Origin: Elymus sibiricus
Lineage: Eukaryota > Streptophyta > Magnoliopsida > Poales > Poaceae
Reading direction: 5' to 3'
DNA length: 64,000 bases
NCBI GenBank assembly: GCA_039707655.1
Contig: CM077666.1
Coordinates: 396,199,886-396,263,885, forward strand
Part shown: piece after piece, positions 34,093-45,374 of the stretch
Layout of the letters: every line of letters starts with the position of its first letter
Position numbering within the stretch: position 1 is the stretch's first letter
Program-made: the position numbers and the translations under genes
The notes under the pieces: model-generated
Databases searched by the model: none
The model's input: the letters and a program-made list of their open reading frames with translations, nothing else
What the model was told of the DNA's origin: nothing

Positions 34093-35312
34093 TGTAGGAG
34101 ATATGCCCTAGAGGCAATAACAAATGTTATTATTTATCTCCATGTTCATAATTATGTTTATGTTCCATGCTATAACTGCTATGGTTCCTGAGCCCGTATA
34201 TCCATAAAGGCTCTGAGGAAAACCCATGTGCACGTGTGGAATAATAAACGGTAAAAAGTATTCCTAGTCAAGCCTCTAAGACTAGCTCAAGTGTTGCATG
34301 ATGATCACATTTTCCTGATCATGGGCATGACTATGCCAGCAACTTTGAGGGCACAATGTTGGTAGAACACTTGTGTTGAATCGACCCGATTGATGTTATG
34401 CTATGAGATTCATTTGTCATAAGTTAATGGTTAATAACACAGAGAAGTTAATGTTTGCATAATTCCTTAGACCATGAGGGTGTCGAGTTTCTTCATGCTT
34501 GCTTCATGAACTTTGGGGTTTGTTAAACGTCATCCGTAACTGGATGGCTATTACGGCAGCTTACGGGTTCATGGGAAAGTATGTCAAGTAACTTGATATC
34601 TCAAGATTGGGATTTGCTCCTCCGACGATGGAGAGTTATTCTCGGGCCCTCTCAGTGTTACGGTATCCATCATCGTCTGGCCAGACACTTTGTGATTTGA
34701 TCACTGGGATGCCGGAACACGGAAACGAGTAAAGAGAACAAAACCGGTAACGAGGTAACTTGCATAGTGGACAAGTTGTTGATCCACGGGGATGCATAAT
34801 TCTCACCTCGGGTTTTGTAATATATCGTGAAGCAACAGGAATAGCACACGGCAACTGGAGGTTCACTCGAATATTCATTCGTGTGGGTATAGGGGTCAAT
34901 ATGGGTGTCCACGGCTCCGATGTTGATCATTGATCGGAAAGAGTTCCGGGTCATGTCTATACTTCACCGAACCTATAGGGTCACACGCTTAAGGGTCATC
35001 TATCTGCTGAATACTAGACAGGGAGTCTGAGAGAAAGTTTCCGGAAAAAGTTTTCGGAGACAGCGGAAAAGTTCCGAAGAGAGAGGTCACCGGATGAGTT
35101 CCGGTAAAACTGAAAAGTTGTTTTAGGGAATACCATTAAGTCAAATTGGTTTTGGCACATGCCTGATAATTCTTGGAGGGTGCCAGAATCATTCTAGAAA
35201 CTTCTGGGAATTTTCCGGAATGAAAACCGGAAATGTTCCGGAGCTGCCGGAACCGCTTCAGATGCTTTTCGCAGATGAAAATCACTAATCCAGAATTGTT
35301 TCGGAATGCGTT

Positions 35313-35364
35313 GAAAATATTTATGTGGGTACCAGAAATGTTCTAAGCCCACATAAATATTTTC
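35313..35364. repeat. Perfect 17-bp inverted repeat in U3
   Basis: GAAAATATTTATGTGGG (35313-35329) and its exact complement (35348-35364) are separated by 18 bases. In the right LTR one arm has been removed by a deletion of about 37 bases near 51738. Confidence 0.9.
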
Positions 35365-35887
35365 AGTTCGAACGGACGCTGAAAAATGTCGTCGTGAATA
35401 GTGAAAGTGCTTTTTGGATTTTTTATGGAAAGCACCTTTTGGGATATTTCCCAAAAGGCTTCTAGAAGCCTTGGGCACTAAGGAAGCCCCCTTGGGGGGG
35501 GGGGCCCAAGGGGTGGCCGGCCATGGAGGGTGGAGCTCCATGGAGCTCCACATGGCACTCCTTTTTGTTTTATTCTTTATGTAAATGACATAAAGTGGGG
35601 GTACTTTTGGTATTTGTGAATGCCAACTTTACCCCTTAGCTTTCCTATAAATAGAGGTGTGTGGGCAGCCCCATATGCTTCATCCTTGCTCTCATACACA
35701 TGCCATAGACTTGTCTAGCTTCTCTCTCCCTCCCTGCGAAATAGTTTCGTAGAGCCGAAATGCTGTCTGGGTTCCGGCAGGAACTAGTTCTGGACGGCGA
35801 AGCCGTGCCGGATAGCTGACACCGTATGTGTGCAACCCCGTAGAGAGATTGTAGTTTCGATCTTTTGCCCGAGGGGCTGTTTTCGAG

Positions 35888-36045
35888 TGTCCTCCCAAAG
35901 GGCTGTTCGAGTTACCGTTCGAGTTTCCGGCGTCCTCCCGAAGGGCTGTCCGGGTTACTGTTCGGGTTCCGAGGGTCCTCCCGAAGGGCTGTCCGCGACA
36001 TCGTCCGGGGGACTGTCCGACCACCTCCCGAAGGGCTGTCTGGAG
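35888..36045 (+). repeat. CCTCCCGAAGGGCTGTC repeats in LTR leader
   Basis: Four copies of CCTCCCGAAGGGCTGTC or close variants, 40-60 bp apart, downstream of the TATA box and so expected in the RNA. The right LTR holds the same set at about 52298-52455. Confidence 0.8.
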
Positions 36046-36241
36046 TGGGAGTACATCCTTGCGGTTGGGAGGTTGTAAATCCTAGCTGCGGGGATCTGCA
36101 CCGCCGATCGTCATCGACTCTACTTCCGCTGCGCTACGAGTCGGTAACGAAACAGATCAAACCTTGTATGCAGTCTCCATAGTGATCCTGGGCTGGTACG
36201 TAGGTTGGAATTTTTTTGTTTTCTGCTGCGTTACCCTACAG

Positions 36242-36254
36242 TGGCATCATGAGC
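36242..36254 (+). other. Degenerate primer-binding site, outer Copia
   Basis: TGGCATCATGAGC just inside the LTR, a variant of TGGTATCAGAGC with one substitution and one inserted base. Confidence 0.6.
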
Positions 36255-37622
36255 CGTGCTATGCATAGATGCAGGTTGCGATCTAGAATACATGAGATGT
36301 ATGGGTATTGCACAATATAATAAGGTAGTAGATGAGTTCTATTGCTGAAAATTATTTGTGCGGGTAGCAGATGAAATTTGTTACCCGATGTTCTTGTTGC
36401 TTCCCTGGAATTTGCATATTTCTGATCTTGATAACGGTATGGTGGAGTTTCAAAGTTCTAGCAATCCGCGATCCTGATTGATCAACGAAATGCTAACAGT
36501 TCTTTGAATTCCACCATAGTTAAAAAGAAAGATGAAATTTCGCAGATGAAAGGGCAATGCAGATATGATCTGCACGGGGGTCATGCATATGACGAAGTTT
36601 AGTATGAGGCTCAAGATTTAATTATCTCATGTTTCATACACCCCGAGATGTTAATCTAGCGACTTGAATTATCATACTTGATGATAAAACGTTGGTAGCT
36701 GCGGTTTGTTCAAAACCTTAGAAGCCATGTAAAATGAAATTATGCATAAACCGATTAGAGGCGTCTAACTTGGTTTTGCAGGATGGTTTGCATGTGCATA
36801 TGATGTGGTATAGCAGTGCTCATAATAATTTGATTATGTATGAAATGACTATATGATGTAAATTAACATGACCTGCGTGTCATGATTCGGCATGATGGAT
36901 GGAGCCATATGATTGTCACTTTAATGACCTGTGTGTCAACCTTAAGTAATGCACTTATTTTATTAGCTATAGAGATAGTAATATTATCTGGTGCATCGAC
37001 AAGGTGGTGGCAAACTTTGCGAAGGTGAACACCGACGCGAATGCCCAAGACGAAAAAATACAAGACTTCTCCGTCAGAAAGGGCTATACCATATCATGCT
37101 ATTATGAATTGCCTGAGATGTTTATCCCTTGTGATGCACCCTTCTTGATTGCGCAGTAGTCGCTTTTTATTAGGGTGATCTCTCACAAAAATATCAAGTA
37201 GTTAGTGTTCTCCCAAGTGTAGCACCGTCATGGCACCTAACTTCTCGGGGTATCACATGGATACATGGGTACGAACGATTAGAGAAGTGTGAGGCGGGTG
37301 AGTTGAGACCTCACAGCGAGATCACTTGGTTGTCTTGACATTCAGGCATGAAAGTCATGAGCTCGGAACACACGCATCGAAAGATGAACAAGAGTCACAT
37401 AGAGATGTGATTGGCAAGTTGGCCTACCGATTGCAATTCTCGTCAGCTGAGATGGATACATCCTTGGCATTGAATTGTAATATGGATCTTGAATCACTCA
37501 CAATCAATTATGAGAGATATTGATTTGAGTGGGAGCGCACTTTAGAATTAATTCTTTTAATTCTTAGTGCAATTAATTATGAACTTTATCTAAGTGAAAA
37601 TTGCATAATAGTTATAGAAGAA
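36255..37622 (+). other. Outer Copia untranslated leader
   Basis: About 1.37 kb, comparable with the 1.27 kb leader of the nested intact element. Shares with it patches such as CGTCTAACTTG...TTTTGCAGG and CTGCGTGTC. Nothing coding. Confidence 0.6.
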
Positions 37623-40600
37623 TGGCTCGCGTTTCCACCTTCCCTATTAAAATTGAATAGCTGTTAAATATCTGGTTAAAACTTTATGGTTGGTAACGTA
37701 ATGTGAGGATTGTCCTCAAGAGTGCCGAGAAGGATTTTTGTCTTATCGCATGCTTTTAGTATTCTCCCGCTAATGCTATGGATAATGAGACTCTCGTCCT
37801 TTGATCCAAAAGCTAAAATTCCGTTACGGTCAAGTGCAATATGTTTGCTTCCATGAAACCCGGACTTCAAAAGTTTGGGATAGCTATGTGATATTCATGG
37901 AACTAAAAATCATTTTCAGACACAAACAAAGGCTAAAAGATATGGGATATCCAAAGCAATGTTTGTTTTGCAAACTATTAGTAAAAGTGTTTACTATGCA
38001 TTTGACCAATAACAGAGGGATCCAGTAGAACGCCTGTCATATGATGAATGTGAATAAAACAAAAACTTAAAGGAAATGTCCAAAGGGTGTTAGTGTGACT
38101 TACACGCCTAGGAAGTCCGGGGCTAACGCCACTCTTAAGTTGGATGCTTCTTCTGAGAGTAGAAGAAATACTATAAGTTAAACTGTTAGAAGTATAAAGG
38201 CAAAAAGAGAGAAGACTGGAATATCCAGCTCATGTATGAAAGTCATACAAGCTATTGATGTATAGAAGGCTGGTCAAAGAAATAGTTCTTGGGAATTGTG
38301 ATTAAAACATGTTAATCACTGATTCTTGGGTATTGTGAGTTTATCACAGAGATACTCGCTCGATTGCACTCTGTTGCGACTCGATGCAAGAACTACTATG
38401 GCCTGAAAGACTAAGCCAGGAATGAGGTTTAAATACATGTTGGGAACTTAGTAAAAGTTACTATACCTTCCATCGGTGTATTACCTATGTGTTTATTTTC
38501 AAAATTCATTATATAGAGTTTTACACACTCTAGCCCATTGCATAAGGTATCTTGCAAGAAGGTTGTTCATAAGAGAACTTTTGATGTTTGGTGTTATGAA
38601 TAACATAAGGGCCATACTTTCATTATGAATGAGATGTATGTTATGAATATTGATAATAATACTTTACCTCTGTATTTACTTTCATAAATCATTTTAGAGT
38701 TTTATACACTCTAGCCCATTTGCATAATGTTTGTTGCAAGAGTGTTGTTCATGAAAGAACAATTGTTGTTCGGAATCATGAATAACATAAGGGCCATGCT
38801 TCCATAGTGGATGGAACATATGTTATGAATATTGATGGTAATATGATACATCCATAACACTGACGCTAAATGTCGCAAGACTAAAAGAATACCACACAAG
38901 TGTGGCACTGCGTTCGGTCACATTGGAGAAACCCGCATGGAAAAATTCCATTATGATGGATTTTGAAGTCGTTTGATTTTGAATCATCTGACACTTGCAA
39001 CTTTCCTCTGAAAATTAAAGTGACTGAAATACCATTCACAGGCCATAAGGAATGAGCAACGAACTTATTGGTGATCATACATTTTGATGTATGTAGTCCG
39101 ATAAATGTTGTTGCTAGCAGTGGATTTATCTATCTTCAGAAATGACTCAAGTGGATATATGGATATTTACTTGATGAGACGTAAGTCTGGATCTTTTGAA
39201 ATCATTCATAAGGTTTTTGAAATGAAGAAGAAATTATTGTAACAAGGAAATTATGTTTCTGCAATTGGATTGCGGAAAGAAATATTTGAGTTACAAGTTT
39301 AGCGAATGTCTGATGAGTTGTGAAAAGAGTTTTCATAACTTACACCTCCCGGAACACCACTGTGAGTGAAATGTCCGTGAAGATGTATTCAAACCATTTG
39401 TGACATGGTAAGATCAAAGATGACATAAATCAATTTGCCATTATCCCTTTTAAAGTAATGCTTTGGAGACTGCGGCTTTTACACTGAAAAGAGCGCCATC
39501 AGGTCTGTTGAAATGACGCCATGGTATGGTACGCCCAACCATGCTCTGTCCTTTCTTAACATTTGGAATATGGGGCTTGTGTAAAAGATTACAAACCTAT
39601 TCCAAATCAGAAAAGAGCTACTTTGTAGGTTATCCCAAGTAAATTGGAAATTCCTCCACCACTATACCGAGGCAAAAGGTTTGCCACCGAGAACGGTATG
39701 CTTTTAAAGAAAATGTTTCTTGCAAAAAGGTGAGTGGGAGAACAGTGCAACTCGATGAGATAAGCAGTATCTTCGTCATCAGATCAAAGAAAAGGAACCT
39801 TGGAAGTAATTCCAGAGTTTCCTACTGCGACTGATACGGAAGTCTCTACAATAAAATGTATGGACTTCGGTCGAACTTGCAGCTGAACCACGTAGGCAAA
39901 ACTCATGCAAACCTCTCAGGTGCACAAGCGAGATATTGTTGTTAGACAACAGTATACCTACGATACACAAGGAAGCATTGATGGGCCCTGACTCCAGAAT
40001 TGGCTAAATGCCAATACAATCTGAGATAGTTTCCATATAAGTGATTCAAGATTAAAATCTTATTACACCTTTCGGAAGACTTAGAGTCTAACGAATATTT
40101 ATGGAACTGTAAACTGATATGGATAAAAAGTTTTATCCATAAATCTCGACTTGTTGCAATAACAAGTTCAAGGAGTTGACTACGATGAGATTGTCTCACC
40201 ATAGCGATGCTAAAAGTCGGTTCGGATTGAACTAGCAATTAATACATATTTCAACATGAGATATGAAACATGGATGCCAAAAGGATTTCCATCTGATGGA
40301 AATGCAACCTAGGACTTGTATGAGATACAGTCCAAAGTATTTTGTCGATCCAGAGGATGCTAGTAAGTATGCAAACTTCAGAGTTCCAGCGATGGACAGA
40401 AGAGAACAAAATGGAGTTGGAATCTTCATTTTTGATGAAATAGTTTGATTTCATCAATGGATAACGAAGATGCTTGTGGTTTCAAGAAAGTAAGTGGGAG
40501 CATAATAATATTTCTAAAAACTTTGTGTGCTTGACACATTGTTGATTGGAAATAATATAAATTTCTTGACACGAATTAGGACTTCATTGAAAACAGTTTT

Positions 40601-41500
40601 TTGATGAAGTGCTTGGGCTAAATAGCCTTGACATTAGGCATGTTTATCTGCGAGATAGAATTGCCTAATAGGCTAAAGCCAAAAATACATATTGACAAGA
40701 TGCTAAAACATTTTAGCATTAAAACGCCAAGGAGTGATTCTTGCCGAAGTCACATGGAAAGGGTTTTTGCAAGACTCGGTGTCTCAAAACACTGATGAGT
40801 GTAATACATGATGGAGATTCCACACACTTTCGTGTTTGGATTAATCATGTATTCCATGGTATGTAAAACAACCAGATATGTCCAATACTCCAAAGCTGTT
40901 GCGAGTATAGATACTAAAGTGATCAAAATACTGATCATGGGACAACAGTGAAAAATGTCATTGAGTACTATAGTAGGACTGATGACATGTTTTCTCGCAA
41001 GCAGAGATTATGAAGTGCTCATTGTAAGTAATTACATCGATACAGTCTTCATCAATGCTCCATGCGATTTTCGATTTAAGTTAAGGGTTTTGTGTAAGAC
41101 ACAATATGGTGGCACAGTGTTTGGAAATCGTTTCCAAACAGGTTACTGTGGCGAATTCTACAACAAATGGCTAAGTATGTTGGCGCTTTAGAAGCGACAA
41201 AGAAGATGTTGAATCATATAGTTCATTCATGAACTTAGTATGGTTCCAAGATGGCTTTTGTCAATGGGACACTACTGCAGGTAGTTGCTCTATAACTCAG
41301 TCTGAGGAATCCAGGTTCGACCTGTGATTCACATATATACAAAGCCAAGTCCACACAAAATATGAATTTTGTGAAAGCGTGAATACGCGAGGACATGCAA
41401 AGATGCACACGGAACTGAAGTTGTCAGATCCGTTGGACATCAGGCTATACCACATGCGAAGCATTTTTACACCGGTGTGCCACAGGTGAAATGTGCATTA
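37623..41500 (+). pseudogene. Outer Copia gag-pol, heavily decayed
   Basis: Colinear with the intact polyprotein gene at 45375-49358, recognisable only in patches. The start ATGGCTCGCG is at 37622-37624. A GAG-pre-integrase patch lies at 38908-39000 and integrase remnants at 39060-39560. A reverse transcriptase patch at 40150-40215 has GGAGTTGACTACGATGAGAT. Further RT remnants are at 40290-40500 and RNase H remnants around 41160-41480. Stops and frameshifts occur in every segment; the longest frame is under 80 codons. No enzyme can be made from it. Confidence 0.75.
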
Positions 41501-41528
41501 GCATTGACTAGATTATTGACTCTAGTGC

Positions 41529-41539
41529 AAGTGGGAGTC
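41529..41539 (+). other. Polypurine tract, outer Copia
   Basis: AAGTGGGAGTC directly before the right LTR, matching the tract of the nested element (49398-49408). Confidence 0.8.
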
Positions 41540-42235
41540 TGTAGGAGATATGCCCTAGAGGCAATAACAAATGTTATTATTTATCTCCATGTTCATAATT
41601 ATGTTTATGTTCCATGCTATAACTGCTATGGTTCCCGAGCCCGTATATCCATAAAGGCTCTGAGGAAAACCCATGTGCACGTGTGGAATAATAAACGGTA
41701 AAAAGTATTCCTAGTCAAGCCTCTAAGACTAGCTCAAGTGTTGCATGATGATCACGTTTTCCTGATCATGGGCATGACTATGCCAGCAACTTTGAGGGCA
41801 CAATGTTGGTAGAACACTTGTGTTGAATCGACCCGATTGATGTTATGCTATGAGATTCATTCGTCATAAGTTAATGGTTAATAACACAGAGAAGTTAATG
41901 TTTGCATAATTCCTTAGACCATGAGGGTGTCGAGTTTCTTCATGCTTGCTTCATGAACTTTGGGGTTTGTTAAACGTCATCCGTAACTGGATGGCTATTA
42001 CGGCAGCTTACGGGTTCATGGGAAAGTATGTCAAGTAACTTGATAGCTCAAGATTGGGATTTGCTCCTCCGACGATGGAGAGATATTCTTGGGCCCTCTC
42101 GGTGTTACGGTATCCATCATCGTCTGGCCAGACACTTTGTGATTTGATCACTGGGATGCCGGAACACGGAAACGAGTAAAGAGAACAAAACTGGTAACGA
42201 GGTAACTTGCATAGTGGATAAGTTGTTGATCCACG
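41540..42235 (+). repeat. 3' LTR of the outer Copia, first part
   Basis: 696 bp matching 34093-34788 with nine substitutions. Interrupted after CCACG (42231-42235) by the intact Copia; resumes at 51236. Confidence 0.95.
42231..42235. other. Target site duplication CCACG (left copy)
   Basis: Exact copy at 51231-51235; the undisturbed left LTR has a single CCACG here (34784-34788). Confidence 0.95.
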
Positions 42236-43380
42236 TGTTGGAAATATGCCCTAGAGGCAATAATAAATTGGTTATTATTATATTTCCTTGTTAATGATAA
42301 TCGTTTATTATCCATGCTATAATTGTATTGATTGGAAACTCAAATACATGTGTGGGTACATAGACAACACTGTGTCCCTAGTAAGCCTCTAGTTGACTAG
42401 CTCGTTGATCAAAGATGGTTAAGGTTTCCTAGCCATTGACATGAGATGTCATTTGATAACGGGATCACATCATTAGGAGAATGATGTGATGGACAAGACC
42501 CAAACTGTAAACGTAGCATTTGATCGTGTCAGTTTATTGCTATTGTTTTCTGCATGTCAAGTATCTGTTCCTTTGACCATGAGATCATGCAACTCACTGA
42601 CACCGGAGGAATACCTTGTGTGTATCAAACGTCGCAACGTAACTGGGTGACTATAAAGGTGCTCTACAGGTATCTCCGAGGGTGTCTGTTGGGTTGGCAT
42701 GGATCAAGACTGGGATTTGTTACTCCGTATGACGGAGAGGTATCTCAGGGCCCACTCGGTAATACAACATCACAATGAGCCTTGCAAGCAATGTGACTAA
42801 AGTGTTAGCCACGAGATCTTGTATTACGGAACGAGTAAAGAGACTTGCCGGTAACGAGATTGAACTAGGTATAGTGATACCGACGATCGAATCTCGGGCA
42901 AGTAACATACCGAAGAACAAAGGGAACAGCATACGGGATTAACTGAATCCTTGACATAGAGGTTCGACCGATAAAGATCTTCGTAGAATATGTAGGAGCC
43001 AATATGGGCATCCAGGTCCCGCTATTGGTTATTGGCCGTAGAGGTGTCTCGGTCATGTCTACATAGTTCTCGAACCCGCAGGGTCTACACACTTAACGTT
43101 TGGTGACGATTAGTATAATTGAGTTATTATGTTGGTGACCGAAAGTTGTTCGGAGTCCCGGATAAGATCCCGGACATGACGAGGATCTCTGGAATAGTCC
43201 GGAGGTAAAGATTGATATATGTGATAATAGTGTTTTGATCTCCGGAAGAGTTCCGGAGTTCACCGGAAGGGGTTCCGGATGTTTACCGAAGTGTTCGGGT
43301 GCAGCAACACTTTATATGAGCCAAAGGGATAAAGCCCACAAGGTATTGGAAAGTGCAAAAGTAGTTTTGCTGCCGCGTAA

Positions 43381-43492
43381 GCGGTACTACCGCTTGGTGA
43401 AGCGGTACTACCGCCCGAGCGGTACTACCGCTTGTGTGAAGCGGTACTACCGCCCAAGCGGTACTACCGCTTGTGTGAAGCGGTACTACCGC
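43381..43492. repeat. Array of six GCGGTACTACCGC palindromes
   Basis: Cores start at 43381, 43402, 43419, 43441, 43458 and 43480. Arms of six to eight bases (up to AAGCGGTA/TACCGCTT) flank a single central base. Alternating 17 and 22 bp spacing gives a 39-bp unit. It lies 130-240 bp upstream of the TATA box, in U3. Confidence 0.95.
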
Positions 43493-43622
43493 TTGTGCGC
43501 GGCTGTGCACGATTCGGCAGGGTCCGAATTGGACTCTTTTCCTGCGGGCCAAACCGACCTTGTGCGGGCAAAACCGACCCGGAGGAGGCTTTTACTCCAA
43601 GTTTAGACCCCAAGGCTCAACA

Positions 43623-43630
43623 TATAAATA
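43623..43630 (+). promoter_or_regulatory. TATA box of the young Copia LTR
   Basis: TATAAATA inside CATATAAATAGAGGGG, the form typical of grass Copia LTRs. Same site at 50757-50764 in the 3' LTR. Confidence 0.8.
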
Positions 43631-44097
43631 GAGGGGCAGGGCTAGCACACGGGACACATCAGGATTTCCCAAGCCGTGTGCCGGCAACCCTAGCCCTCTA
43701 GTTCCTCCGTCATAATCTCCGTAGTGCTTGGCGAAGCCCTGCAGAGATTGTTCCTCACCACCATCACCACGCCGTCGTGCTGCTGGAACTCAACCACTAC
43801 TTCACCATCGCTCGCTGGATCAAGGAGGTGAAGGCGTCATCAAGCCGTACGTGTGTTGAACGCGGAGGTGCCGTCCGTTCGGCACTAGATCGGAAGGATC
43901 GTGATTGGATCGCGGGACGCTCGGCGATTTGGATCGCGAAGACGTTCGACTACATCAACCGCGTTTATTAACGCTTCCGCTTAGCGATCTACAAGGGTAT
44001 GTAGATTCACTCTCCCTCTCGTAGATGCTCATCACCATGGATAGATCTTGCGTGTGCGTAGGAAAATTTTTGTTTCCCATGCAACGTTCCCCAACAG

Positions 44098-44109
44098 TGG
44101 TATCAGAGC
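44098..44109 (+). other. Primer-binding site (iMet) of the young Copia
   Basis: Perfect TGGTATCAGAGC one base after the LTR. Confidence 0.95.
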
Positions 44110-45374
44110 TAGGTCTATGCGTAGATGAGATCTCGAGTAGAACACAAACGAGTTGTGGGCGTGGGTGTATACATATTGCTTGCCGTTACTAGTTGATACT
44201 TGATTCAGCGGCATTGTGAGATGAAGCGGCCCGGACCGACATTACGCGTACGCTTACGCGAGACTGGTTTTACCGCTGCGTGCACTTGTTGCATAAAGGT
44301 GACTGGCGGGTGTCTGTCTCTCTCACTTTAGTTGAATCGGTTCAATGAAGAGGGTTCTTTTAGAAGATCAAAAAGCAATCACTACACCACGTTGTGGTTT
44401 TGCGTAGGTAAGAATCGTTCTTGCTAGATACCCGTAGCAGCCACGTAAAATTTGCAACAACAATTAGAGGACGTCTAACTTGTTTTTGCAGGGTATGTTG
44501 TGATGTGATATGGCCAATTACATGATGAGATATATGTGATGTATGAGATGATCATGTATTGTATAGAATATCACGACTTGCATGTCGATGAGTACGGCAA
44601 CTGGCAGGAGCCATAGAGTTGTCTTTAATTATTGTATGACCTGCGTGTCAATCATTAAGCGCTATGTAATGCTTTACTTTATCGCTAAACGTTAGCTATA
44701 GTCGTGGAAGCAACAGTCGGCGCGACAACCTTATGGCGACACGTTGATGGAGATCAAGATGATGGAGATCATGGTGTCATGCCGGTGACGATGGAGATCA
44801 TGCCGGTGCTTTGGAGATGGAGATCAAAAGCACAAGTTCATGGCCATATCATGTCACTTATGATTTGCATGTGATGTTAATCCTTTTATGCATCTTATTT
44901 TGCTTAGGACGACGGTAGCATTATAAGGTGATCCCTCACTTAAATTTCAAGATAAATTGTGTTCTCCCCAAGTGTGCACCGTTGTGAAAGTTCGTCGTTT
45001 CGAGACACGCCGTGATGATCGGGTGTGATAGACTCTACGTTCGCATACAACGGGTGTAAGCCATGTTACACGTGCGGAACACTCGGGTTAAACTTGACGA
45101 GCCTAGCATGTACAGACATGGCCTCGGAACACAAGAGACCGAAAGGTCGAACATGAGTCATATAGTAGATATGATCAACATGAAGATGTTCACCATTGAA
45201 ACCACCTCAACTCACGTGATGATCGGACTTGAGTTGGTGGATTTGGATCATGTTACACTCGAATGATCGGAGGGATGTCAATTTGAGTGGGAGTTTTTAA
45301 GTAATATGATTAACTAAACTCATTATCTAAGAACAATAGTCTAAGTTGTCTTTGCAATATTTATGTTGTAGATC
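44110..45374 (+). other. Young Copia untranslated leader
   Basis: About 1.27 kb before the polyprotein ATG. It holds a cluster of GATGGAGATCA repeats (44745-44830), in the area where BARE1-type leaders are thought to carry dimerisation and packaging signals. Small upstream frames (for example 45063-45266) show no sign of being real. Confidence 0.7.

Larger units (their letters stand above)
34093..36240 (+). repeat. 5' LTR of the outer Copia
   Basis: 2148 bp, TGTAGGAGATATGCCCTAGA...TTACCCTACA. TATA box TATAAATA at 35646-35653. The U3 contains many TTCCGGAA-type words, a 17-bp hairpin (35313-35364), a long C/G palindrome near 35484-35515, and the R/U5 part a direct-repeat cluster (35888-36045). 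Confidence 0.95.
42236..44096 (+). repeat. 5' LTR of the young Copia
   Basis: 1861 bp, TGTTGGAAATATGCCCTAGA...TTCCCCAACA. TATA at 43623-43630. Contains six copies of a 13-bp palindrome at 43381-43492; the 3' LTR has four. Confidence 0.97.

Noticed and set aside
43235..43606. Open frame of 123 codons with repeated KRYYRPSGTTACV
   Set aside because: It runs through the U3 palindrome array in the LTR; the peptide repeat is a by-product of the 39-bp DNA repeat.
45063..45266. Small upstream frame in the young Copia leader
   Set aside because: No recognisable protein and not needed by any known BARE1/Angela gene; treated as leader sequence.
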